64,000 nt of DNA from Platerodrilus igneus (taxonomy: Eukaryota; Arthropoda; Insecta; Coleoptera; Lycidae), in the NCBI GenBank assembly GCA_036346225.1, contig JARFIW010000170.1, forward strand, positions 11,222,501 to 11,286,500, given 5' to 3'. The translations under genes and the position numbers were made by a program. Positions 54,650-64,000 of this stretch are shown here, piece after piece (position 1 is the stretch's first letter; every line of letters starts with the position of its first letter). Below the pieces are notes generated by a model that was not told the origin of the DNA, did no database searches, and worked only from the letters and a program-made list of their open reading frames with translations.

Positions 54650-55485
54650 AACGCCAAAGGGAAACCAATTAAAATTGATCAAAAGTTAATGACTTACAAT
54701 TTGTGTGTGAAACATATCGACAATTAGTAAAACTGCAACTGTAAAGTAGACTGCAATGAAACTTTGAATTGGTCAAAGCACTGTATGGAACATCATCAAA
54801 AAGACAGGTACTGCAATGCCCATTAAAACAAAAAGGTGCCCAATGATCTACAAAAACTTATATTCGAGCAATTCAAAGATATATTCACTTCTTCTACTTT
54901 TGTAATGTATCTACTGTTGAAAAGGTGCCATGCGAAATTAATAATAGCGATTCATTATCAAACTTGTCAATCATCGTTTTATCAAATTCCGCAAAAATTA
55001 GATTTAAGTATAATACAAGAACAAGAAAATCTGTATTGATGGAAAAGCGTGTAATTGTTCTTTGCAGAAGAAACTATTTAACACTAATAAGTCAATACTG
55101 CAAAGAAGGTCATAAAATGTATTATTTGGATGAAACTTAGGTGAATAAGGGAGAATATGTTAAAAATTCGGCATTATACCACAGTTAAAACTGCTAGCAG
55201 CTATTGAACGTTTGTCAATGAGCATAAAAGATCCCTCGGGAAAAGGCAAAAGGTTAATCGTAAGTCACATTGGTAGTGAAAGGAGTTGTAGATCAGGGAC
55301 TTTCACTTTTTGAATCAGAGAAAACAGCTGTGTTAAATTTGTTTCATTTCAAGATTCTATTAAATAAATCGTGTTACTGGAAAAGCAGAAAAACAGTTTT
55401 GGAATTTGGCATTGTAGATGTGGTTCAAAAAATAGTGATTGTGAATTCGGATTCGGGAAGTGATGATGATATGGTTCCATTATAA
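54650..55485 (+). pseudogene. DDE transposase remnant (Tc1/IS630-like insect family)
   Basis: Broken + frames give CRRNYLTLISQYCKEGHKMY, then YLDET followed by a stop and VNKGEYVK. Next are DPSGKGKRLIVSHIGS, KGVVDQGLSLFESEKT and an acidic tail VNSDSGSDDDM. The order YLDETWVN...SGKGKRLI-HIGS...GxLxFES is typical of a multicopy insect transposase family with a DDE core. Frames shift at least three times. The N-terminal part before 54900 is unclear. Termini not found. Confidence 0.6.
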
Positions 55486-57247
55486 ATTGCTTATACAGTA
55501 ATGATTACATTTTTTCTCAATTTTACTATAAAGTTTTATCACATTCTTCTCGATTCTATACGTAGACATGACTTCATGCCACTTGATTATTTACCACAAA
55601 TTTAGTGGAAAGTTTCTGAAAAGGATGGAATACTGTGTAACATGTCTTTTCGATACGCCTTAACATGTTACAGTGTGCTTCGCACTAAGACACATGCATT
55701 TCCTTTTTGTTAATAAACAACAGTAAATTCTGTCAATATTTCCAAGTCAAATTTAAGTTTCCTAAATTTAATATAAATTCCAGAAAATAATATGCTATAT
55801 AACCTTTTTATAAATTCTTTATTCATAAATTATCTATAAAAGCATATCGGGAGCAAATCTGAATTGTAGTCTAATCAAGACATTCGTTAGTGTTCGTTTC
55901 CCCCAACAATCTTCATTAGTTATTTTTGGTTTGATAAGTCAAAGTTTCATTCTTTCCTTATCTGACTGCCTTCAAGAGCTTTTCTTGAGAATTTTTATGT
56001 TACCTCGCCATTTGTACCTGATATGCAAGTTGTTATTACATATTTCGTTATTTCATAAAAGTACCATTTTAGCTTTTGAATATGGAGCCGAGAGCACCAG
56101 AATATCTACGTTACCCACCTTTACTATTTAAACGCGGTAAGTTGTTTACGGATTAACATTATGTTAGTTTCAACATGCCTCATGTAAAATTTCCTTTCCT
56201 CACACATGTTTGATTTTCTAGGAACTTTCTACCACTCTGGAACTTTCAACTGGACATTTACGTTTATCTTCGCTTAATGCGTTTCCTCTTCAATTATAAT
56301 TTAAATTACCTTGACATCTAAATTTTGTGCATGTATCGTCCAGTTACTACATTTAAACTATCGTTAGAAGATTACCTAAATCTAGCAAGTTTTGTTGCTA
56401 CAATTTCTGGAGATGTGCGAGATCTTTTGTTTTTTCTGCAAGCTGGTTCACATAATCTACTAATACCGCCAGAGGATTCAAAGGAGCACCTGTTAAACTT
56501 TGAGTAACTAATTTGTTTTATTTGAGTTACAAAAACTACAAGTATGAGATTAAAAGTTTTATTAAATAAATAGTTTCTTAAAGGCGTTAGAGTTTTTATT
56601 TGAAAATAATTACATCTGTCATTAAAACTTTATTCTAAAGTATTGATCTTGCATGTTATAACATGCGAATTTATTTAACTTGTGTAAATTAATAATATAT
56701 AAATTTTGGTTAACTGCTCAAGCATTTTCATGAAACTTCTTGTGATAAGAGCTCTATACCTAAAATGAAATCAAATTTTCTTTTGCACATTATTACTTAT
56801 GTGAAATGATAATTACCTATGTTTATAATTGACATTAAGAAATTTCTTTTAACACATGTCGATCTGTTAGCATTAATGAAAATGAATATTAGAACATATG
56901 TATAAGTCTTTAAAATAGATAATTCATTATTTGTACTTCATGCATACGTTCGTAGAAATGATATGCATTTAAATAAATGCCTCACCTGGACGTTAATATA
57001 CAAAATTTTCTTTGAGTATAATTTTTTTATTTAACTATTTTAACAAAAGTTAAGTTATCGTGTCTAATTAAATTTTATCTAGGTATCTTTGCCTCACCCT
57101 GAGATTCAAGGCTTTTACGTTCACCGCATCCGATGAAGGTCGATGCTAGTTCCGCCAGAATATTTGTTATATTCTGCTGTCCACGTATCCTTTTACTACC
57201 CGTAAAAAGGAAGGGTGCAACTGTATTGTAGAAAAATTAAAAGTTTT
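55486..57247. other. Intron sequence, no gene seen
   Basis: AT-rich. It includes a stretch near 55640-55690 similar to 40068-40120, and the 24-bp motif at 57134-57157. Small open frames at 55931 and 56325 show no domain. Confidence 0.35.
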
Positions 57248-57905
57248 TAGGATTCTGTACCTTATAAGGTATAGTGGAACCTTTATAAGATCACTCTCGT
57301 CCGTCCGTCCGTCTGTCACAGGGATTTTTCTTGAAAACTATGTAACGTAGGTATTTGAAATTCGGCACAATGCTAGGTCTTTATGGCACGCACATATATC
57401 GACAGTCAGAAAATAGAAAAAAATATTTTTAGATTAAAATGGCAGGGGTTAATTCGGTCAAAAGAAAAAAAGTTTTAATAAATATATCGCGTGAAGTATC
57501 ATTTGAAAGAGGATTCTAAAAGGCTTCCAAAAATATTTTTTTTATAATTTTCGATCCAGTAGTCTTCATGATATAGCTCAAAATGTGCCAAAAATGACCC
57601 CCCCCCCCCACTGTTCTCCTACATTTCCAAAACTAAAATTTTGCTTTTATTAGGGATAGTAGCTATTGCATCATAGATTATCGGAAAACTGCATGTTTTT
57701 TTGACAGTGTAATAGTTATTGGGAAAATTTTTTTAAACACGGTAATAGACAACATATTTACTAATGTGCCAGTACAACGTGGGACAATATATTCATTTTT
57801 CAGTTATCACAATCAAATTTGGATACGATTTAAATGTACATAAAAAATAAAAACAGCTAAATTTGGTTTATCGATTGCTCACTGTAGTATTGGTACAGAA
57901 CCCTA
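57248..57905. mobile_element. Interspersed repeat with short inverted ends
   Basis: Begins TAGGATTCTGTACC and ends GGTACAGAACCCTA, a 14-bp inverted pair with one mismatch. Near the left end is CGTCCGTCCGTCCGTCTGTC and near 57600 a run of 12 Cs. The GTCC-repeat followed by CACAGGG and the closing GGTACAGAACCCTAGTGCGA look like a repeat that I remember from many insect genomes, especially Lepidoptera. That is from memory and needs a repeat-library search. Non-coding. Confidence 0.55.
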
Positions 57906-57933
57906 GTGCGAACTCGACTCGCTCTTAGCTCAC

Positions 57934-57991
57934 TTTTTTTATAAATAGTTCGTTTGTGTGGCTCAAACAAAAGGAACTATTTATAAAAAAA
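57934..57991. repeat. Perfect 18-bp inverted repeat hairpin
   Basis: TTTTTTTATAAATAGTTC at 57934-57951 pairs with GAACTATTTATAAAAAAA at 57974-57991. The 22-bp loop holds a further GTTTG/CAAAC pair. It lies just after the interspersed repeat and could be a small foldback or a cruciform-prone site. Confidence 0.75.
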
Positions 57992-58410
57992 TATCGAATA
58001 AATAAGGTTTAGTTACTATTTTGAATTTCTCACTCGCGTGTGGTGTAAATGGCTCTCAGTACGACCTGCCCTCTACTTTATTCTCTCATGAAATGGATTA
58101 TAGATGCAATTTCAAGCCACATTACCATAACACTTAACTTGAAAGGCTTTCATCACTGTCAAATTTATGGGTGCAAACTTGTTTAGTGGTAAAACCTCTG
58201 GGCGACGAGTACTCCTGGGGAGCCTAAATAGGTCATCCTCTTGGTAGAATGGAGTTCCTTTCATAATCAATCTATATTTTCAATAAAGAAAAAGCCATAT
58301 ATCTGTGTTATCTTAATATTTTAATAGAGCATCATATTATTTCTGTAAACAAGTTTATGTATAAAATTTTAAGTTTCTTAAAGTTATAGTTAAACATAAT
58401 TTTATTTCAG
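57992..58410. other. Intron end, no gene seen
   Basis: Sequence leading to the TTTATTTCAG acceptor of the last recognised exon. Confidence 0.4.
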
Positions 58411-58484
58411 GTTCCAGAAATTTCACAAGAAAATTCAAATGAATCCGTTTCAGTGATCCAAAAGAAACCAAAGAGCATCCTAGC
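58411..58484 (+). CDS. Nek9: NEK9-type kinase, tail exon
   Basis: 74 bp, phase 0 to phase 2, acceptor TTTATTTCAG and donor GTAAGTTG. It encodes VPEISQENSNESVSVIQKKP, then KSIL and two bases of an Ala codon. Phase matches the exon ending at 50169, and the sequence is polar as expected for the region between the RCC1 propeller and the C-terminal coiled coil. It has no domain of its own, so it is supported by splice sites and phase only. Further exons must follow, but none was found before 64000. Confidence 0.62.
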
Positions 58485-60079
58485 GTAAGTTGAACTAAGG
58501 TTGTAATTAGTTTATATGTCTCATAACATGGTGTGCATTAATGCAATTAGGAGTGGTAATAGATAGCGCTTCATATGAATGTGTAGATTGTATATGCGAA
58601 CATCCTAGAATATTTGTTTCAAAGTTTTTCCTGTACGACAAATTCAGTTATTTGAAGTTAATAATAAACCGTTACATTTAAATATTAACATTACTGCGTT
58701 TACAATAAAAATATCTTTTATAAAAGTTATCAAGAAATAAATCGAAAATAAACATCATGGTAAATATAAAACGAAATGCCTAAGGCATAATAGATTATCA
58801 AGTTTAATTCACACTGCGGTGTGAAATACTACCTACCGATTTTAATTTGGGAGCATATATTATATATTTTTCAGAATTTAGTTGTTAAGATATTTAAAAT
58901 TTTGGAGGTTTCCTGATAGTCAACTTGTTGAAGCATTTCACCCTGATTGAGTTACATTAAGGCATGAGTAGTAAAGTTGTTTTCAAATACATTCTGGTAA
59001 GTGCATTAGGAAGTTCACATTCTCCACCTTTGTGTAGTTTTAGCTGAGATTACAGGTTGTGGCAACAGTCGACACAGCAAAGATTCGGGTCATTTGTTTT
59101 TCGATAGCCACAAAATTATACTTTAATGTATATTAATTCAATAATTATTTTGATAATCAATAAGTATTTGAACTATTAAATTACGTTAAAAGTGATGCCA
59201 TTAGTTATCTAGTTTTTATAATGCTCAGGACGTCAGAATATTTATGATATGGACCGTTTATTTTGAAAGTAGTGCAAGTCCATTTTTCTTGTTTTGAGAA
59301 AATTACAGGTTAACGTATCTGTTAATTAAAAAATTTAGGCAAATTATATGAAGTCTGGCAATGTTTCTACTGTTTTATCAATATGTAATTTGCTTATATA
59401 CATTTGTTTTAGGCGTATTTTACTAAACTGATGCATATTGATGGGCTGCAAATGGACTTACATCACTTTCAAAATTAGACAATTGTTAAAATCGTTTAAT
59501 TTCAATTTTGAAAAATCAAATATTACTTAAAATATACTTCATATTAATCCAATTTTGTTTATAAATAATTACATGACATAAAATAGAAGTAGTATTTTAA
59601 ATTTTAGACGCTAATTACATTGTTAAAATTGCAAGATATTGATAGTATTTACTTATGCTCTGCATGTGGCAGTGTTTTGAAATATGCATGATGCACCTGA
59701 GGTATATAAGGTAATAACTGATTGATGTCTTTATATTTTTCATAAGTAATAGGCCTGGCCTCTTGGTATAAAGGCACCAGGGCGATTTTTTCAAATTTTA
59801 GTGGTCTTCCAGGACGTGTAGGTAATAAATTTAGTTTTGAAATCTTTGTCCTTCATCAATGTTTTATATAAACTAGTGTACGGTGCACTTTTAAGAAACC
59901 TCATCCAACGTATTTGCAACCAATTTACCTGTTTTCCATTGGTGTTTTTTCTTATCTGTTTTTATTCGCATTTTTAAGATTTTTCATTGAAATGAAATTC
60001 TCTCATTTCATTTCATGTAAAATGAATTTATTTTGTTTTCTACATTGTCTTATTACATCATAATAATCTTGCGGTGTGT
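58485..60079. other. No gene seen
   Basis: AT-rich, probably intron. No element recognised. Confidence 0.4.
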
Positions 60080-60499
60080 ACATAAAATTCTTTTTTTGCA
60101 ATGCCATTTATATGATGCCAAAATCTGCATCGTTCAGAAGGTATGAATGCCCCAAGAGTAAAAAATTGTGATCAATTGTCAGTGTTATTTTCCAATAACT
60201 ACACAACCTTCAAACCACATCAATGCCATTTGTAAATTTCGATTTTGTCTAGTACACATGTCACTGCAGGCAATAACATGGCATTGGGTCATTGCATTTT
60301 CTAAATGCCTCAAACAGCAAGAAGTTACTACTTGCGATCCCCTGGAAGTAATAGTTTCGTCCGGCACATACATATTAACTTTATTGTGGTGGAAATTGTG
60401 AAAACCCTTGTTTAGAACACATATTTCGCTTATAATATGCGATTGAGATAGATAATTTGGGGTAAGGTAAGACTTTTTGTAAGTCAAAAGAGAAAGCAA
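60080..60499 (-). pseudogene. Remnant of a TE-linked arthropod protein family (SDxCxxQNRN motif)
   Basis: The minus frame 60499-60185 reads KVNMYVPDETITSRGSQVVT, SCCLRHLENAMTQCHVIACS, DMCTRQNRNLQMALMWF. Further along near 60120-60170 comes LTIDHNFLLLGHSYLLNDADF. The order DExxxxRGSxE-ScL, SDxCxxQNRNxxMAL, IDHxFLxxGHSxLxNDxDFG belongs to a multicopy uncharacterised family I associate with arthropod transposons. The conserved SD and DE could be part of a nuclease-like site, which is inference only. One frame change near 60185. Confidence 0.6.
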
Positions 60500-60821
60500 A
60501 GTATTTATCAGGATTTTTTGATGCCAGCATTTTATCTTCTTGTAATTTTTCCTACTATTTCAGCATCTTGCAAGTGAACATCATGTTTTTGTACAAGAAT
60601 CATTTTTTCTTCGTCATCAGTTGGCCAGATACTAAGTGACAAATTGTCATTAATTGATAACCCCAAAATGGCAAGCATTGAAAAATTATCAAACGCTATT
60701 CAAATATGTTCCAATGATATTTCCGCAAGGTTATCACACTTTCTGGCAAAAGAAGAGTTTAAATTTTTGAAATAACATAGACTGTGTCACAGTACCTACG
60801 TAAAAATAACATTAAACACGA
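60500..60821. other. No gene seen
   Basis: Between the two TE-linked remnants. An acceptor-like TACTATTTCAG at 60555-60565 fits the phase of the kinase tail exon, but it opens only a short hydrophobic frame and probably belongs to the minus-strand remnant. Confidence 0.35.
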
Positions 60822-61942
60822 ATGGATAAAGAGTATAGGCCCACGCTCAATAACAAAACATTAACCACTAGAAGTTTATTAAATAAAATTGGTGTGTTGC
60901 ATTTTCTGCCAAAAATAACTAAGAAAAAAGTAGCAACCTTATACGGATTTTCGGATGTAACATTGGTGCAAGAACTGTTAGACACCTGTAGACAAAATCA
61001 AGATTTTATATTTACAAGACTGAGTATGTGTACATCGGTAAATGTTATATTTGCAGCATATGTTTTATATCATGTTTCGTATAAAAAAGAATATTTTCAT
61101 TCAATACGGGTCAGTAAAAAAGGAGGTGAATTTATTGTTAGTGACACCAATACATGAAGCTTTTAATATATTAATTGCAGAAATTCATACTGAACTAGAC
61201 ACACACCTAAAACCGATGTGTTTATTTCAAGCATATAAATAATTTTGGAAAGAATTACAGTCTGAAATGTTCTGCTTTATGAGCCATAACAGGAACTGCT
61301 GATAAACGAAAGTATCTGAACTGCCACATTGCCTCTGAAGCTTATGGAGAGTGCATAAGTAGTGTTCTACCAGCCATGCATGCATTTTCCGGTTGGGACA
61401 CAACCAGCAAAGTTGGAACAAAGAAATCCGCACTAAATCAAACAAAATCAGAGGCGAGCGCTACCATACTGGATAAGTTAGGAAAACTTGAGTTCAAATG
61501 TATGTATGAGACAACGGTTTAAAAGCAAACATCAACCAAGTCAATATATATGCACCCACTTTATAGCGTTGACGAATGTTTTCAATGTGATGTTGCTGCT
61601 ACTTGATTTATAGATAATTATCCCACGTTGGTGATTCAATTCCAAAGAATTTCTTTTTAACTTCATGTATATTTTATTTTAGATATATAGTCTTACATTT
61701 GGACATGTGTAAATATTAAAGCACAAATAAATACATTCTACATTCTATTACAAATTATGGTTTTTATGAGGACAGTTCCAGAGTCATTCGTCCACTATTA
61801 ATAACAAAATCCCCCTTTCCAGCATAGCTTCTTGTAATTGTAAAAAATTCAACAAATCATGTCCGTGCTACGTCAAAGAGATGTCCTGCTGTGGATTTTG
61901 CAATTGCACTGATGTTTTATGTAAAAACCAATACAACTTAAG
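60822..61942 (+). pseudogene. Remnant of CXC (tesmin/TSO1-like) TE-linked protein
   Basis: The first frame (60822-61157) reads YRPTLNNKTLTTRSLLNKIG, VLHFLPKITKKKVATLYGFS and TRLSMCTSVNVIFAAYVLYH. It continues as EAFNILIAEIHTELD. Another frame near 61260-61490 gives KRKYLNCHIASEAYGE, VLPAMHAFSGWDTTSKVGTK and ATILDKLGKLEF. At 61821-61942 a Cys-rich end reads SCNCKKFNKSCPCYVKEMSC, CGFCNC, CKN, a CXC domain. Order and motifs match uncharacterised insect proteins that carry an HAxxGxDTTS motif and a C-terminal CXC domain. Several breaks; dead. Confidence 0.6.
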
Positions 61943-63579
61943 AATTCGTCAGCCTCCTATATATCTGTGCCATGTAAGTAGTCTAATGATTGTTTGTCTT
62001 TTTTCCATTAAAAAATTTTAATTTTCGTAAAATATTTCTCATTTAATTTTTTCTACAAAAAACTAACAAAGATACAAAGTTTTGTATAATAACCATTATT
62101 GTAGACCATTTCAGTAGCTACAATTATCAAAAAAAAATTGGCTTTGAACAATTATTAAGCGAGCTATGACCTTCTCTGACATGTTTTTCATGATTTTGCA
62201 CCTCCCACATCTATGTTGTCGACCACCTCCAGAAGGGACAACGTGATTTTTAACACTCACTTTGATTCCGATTATCAAAATCATATTCTCCGCCTCTTTC
62301 CATGCATAGTCAATGTTAGTTAGCTCCTTGACTAATTAGTAACAAAATACTACACATATACAGGTATTCTCGCAGGGACTTTGAAACAGGACTTTTGGGG
62401 ATAATTTCACACTCTGATTTAATTGACCCAGATAAACTGAATAAGAGGAAGTGTACTATTTTATGAATGGCAGCCTTCGTTCTAACAAACTTCAATTGAG
62501 TGGTCTTCCTTCCTCAACAACTGGTAGTAGATGTGGAAATTGTATCATCCACAGAGTATGTAACGTAAGCAATAACTATTATTACAATCTACACTTACAA
62601 ACAACTTATCACACAAAGGAGTAATTTGCACAAAATAACAACACAGCCAGTTTATAGTGAACAGAAATACCGAAATTAAAGGTAAGAGTGTTTAAAATTA
62701 TAACCAAAAGGAAAACAACTTACAATTTGTTTTGGGATACAACAAAGACAATTACAAGAAATTTAGTTTGGTTGGTGTTCATATTTTGATTGAGACAAGT
62801 GCCACAATAAACTTGTCAGGGTAATATCATTTATTTACATTTTTTATATGGATTATTGCTAAAAATTATTACAATCTTCAAAATTAACCAATAAAATATC
62901 CGCTTTTCTTGCTAACCAGCATTGGAATTTAACCTGTTCACACGCATGCATTCACCCCTACACAGGCATGTTCTGAATACAAGACATATTAGGATAATAA
63001 AGCTACACGAACAATTGGAGATAAGAAGAGAATTTTGGTTTTATAGAGAAATGTTAATTTTCTCAAAACTATCTTAACCCTGGAGCACTCACTCTATGAG
63101 CGCCGTGCTAACTTTTAAAAGTAAACTGTTATTGTTTGCAAACCTGTACCACATAATTTACAATCTTCTTCCTATCTGAGTATCTAGATATCCCTTTATA
63201 TATGTCATGAAATGGATTAGTTCGATTTAGTGGTTGAAGCTGAAAGGACCGTTTGTTAATTGTACTGCTTAAAGTGTGAGCACCGTGCTCATTGTGTGAG
63301 TTCTGGACTTGGTAAAATATTCATCAACATTAGGTCTTCAGTCCTGGAACTGGTTAGCAGGTACCATCAATGTTTTCTATTCTGAACTAACCTACAGATT
63401 TCCCTGAAATTTGCACAGTCTGCATCTGATCTAGGTCTACATCTACCTCTTTTTTCCTATCTCTGCTTATAAATATATCCTATACTATTCCACAAAAATG
63501 CCTTAGAACGTATTCTGCGCTTCTATTTCTCCTATTTTTTTCCACAGATATCATTGTTCCCCTACAATTCTATAACCAA
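61943..63579. other. No gene seen
   Basis: AT-rich with no recognisable element. GAGCGCCGTGCT near 63098 and GAGCACCGTGCT near 63278 are similar words 180 bp apart, of unknown meaning. Confidence 0.35.
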
Positions 63580-64000
63580 TTTGTTATTAACTTTGTCTGT
63601 CCATCCTCTTACATCTGAAGCGCAGTACTTTAAAAGGCTGATACTGTTTTTCTGTCTGCTTTTCAGACTGCCCGTATTTCATAGGCATACAATGCTGTGC
63701 TCCACACATATGCTTTCAACAATTTTCTTCTTGTTCTATATTTGTTGTCTTTCTAGATCTACAAAACCTATATACACGCTTTTCTCTTTTTCTATTATTT
63801 TCTCCAGTATCACTCTCAGAGCTAAAATAGCCTCCCGTGTTCCACTGTTTCGCCTAAACCCAAATTCGTCTTCTCCTAGAATTTCTTCAGCCCGTTTTTC
63901 CATTCGTCTTTGTACAATTCTAGTTAATATTTTTGACACATGTGCTGTCAAACTTATTGTTCGAAAATTTTTACATCTATCCATGCCTTTCTTTTTTGGT
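63580..64000 (-). mobile_element. RTE-type retrotransposon, internally deleted, runs off right edge
   Basis: The minus frame 63984-63736 reads MDRCKNFRTISLTAHVSKIL, RIVQRRMEKRAEEILGED, FGFRRNSGTREAILALRVIL and YIGFVDLE, which are RT motifs up to the first catalytic Asp. Instead of continuing with KAFD it jumps to the far C-terminal region in another frame (VESICVEHSIVCLWNTGSL, SISLLKYCASDVRGWTDKVN, 63600-63720). So the RT palm and thumb are deleted. Same family as 21850-23352. Confidence 0.72.

Noticed and set aside
60555..60660. Possible next NEK9 exon after TACTATTTCAG
   Set aside because: Phase fits, but it gives only a short hydrophobic frame and no NEK9-like sequence, and it overlaps the region of a minus-strand TE remnant.
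1..64000. CRISPR arrays, rRNA, operons, ribosome-binding sites
   Set aside because: None seen. The spliced gene and TE content show a eukaryotic nuclear genome.

Overview
The window is AT-rich nuclear DNA from an insect. A beetle is my guess from the transposon mix, not something the sequence proves. It is dominated by transposable elements (TEs), and the only host gene I can defend lies on the + strand from 19185 to 58484. Nine exons encode a NIMA-related kinase with RCC1 repeats (NEK9/NEK8 type, the Drosophila niki class). They run from the kinase C-lobe (19185-19313, 26576-26772) through RCC1 blades (37886-38028, 44594-44711, 46683-46810, 49410-49539, 49597-49954, 50005-50169) to a short tail exon (58411-58484). 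Every junction has GT/AG ends and all reading phases agree. The kinase N-lobe exons were not found and may lie left of the window. One exon carries an in-frame TGA.

Left part (1-19184). This holds a BEL/Pao gag cut by the window edge, a dead mariner-like transposase, a Jockey-like 3' fragment, and two large retroelements that landed in or beside one (TA)n microsatellite. The first is a Gypsy-like LTR element (3932-11710) with 2.1 kb LTRs, a tRNA-Lys primer site, a perfect 270-bp duplication in gag and a purine-rich remnant of pol. The second is a nearly complete PHD/endonuclease/RT non-LTR element (11767-15675).

Gene introns (19314-58410). The second visible intron (26773-37885) holds two head-to-head Penelope-like elements with GIY-YIG and hammerhead-like motifs. 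One of them is split by a BEL/Pao element with 341-bp LTRs and an AAATT target duplication. Other introns carry pogo/Tigger, RTE, Jockey/CR1-type, piggyBac and hAT/DUF4371 remnants, two palindromic foldback elements with target duplications, a 999-bp element with perfect 34-bp inverted ends and TA duplications, an interrupted Jockey-like pseudogene, and a DDE transposase relic.

Right end (58485-64000). After the last recognised exon come two remnants of uncharacterised TE-linked protein families (one with a cysteine-rich CXC tail) and an internally deleted RTE element running off the right edge.

No tRNA, rRNA or CRISPR array was seen. Many TE reading frames differ from intact by single-base indels. 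The two Gypsy LTRs differ from each other mainly in homopolymer lengths, so some frameshifts may be sequencing errors. The most unusual items are the triple primer-site-like array in the Gypsy element, the inverted Penelope pair with ribozyme-like motifs, the foldback family, and the kinase gene with an internal stop. I found no convincing wholly new system.
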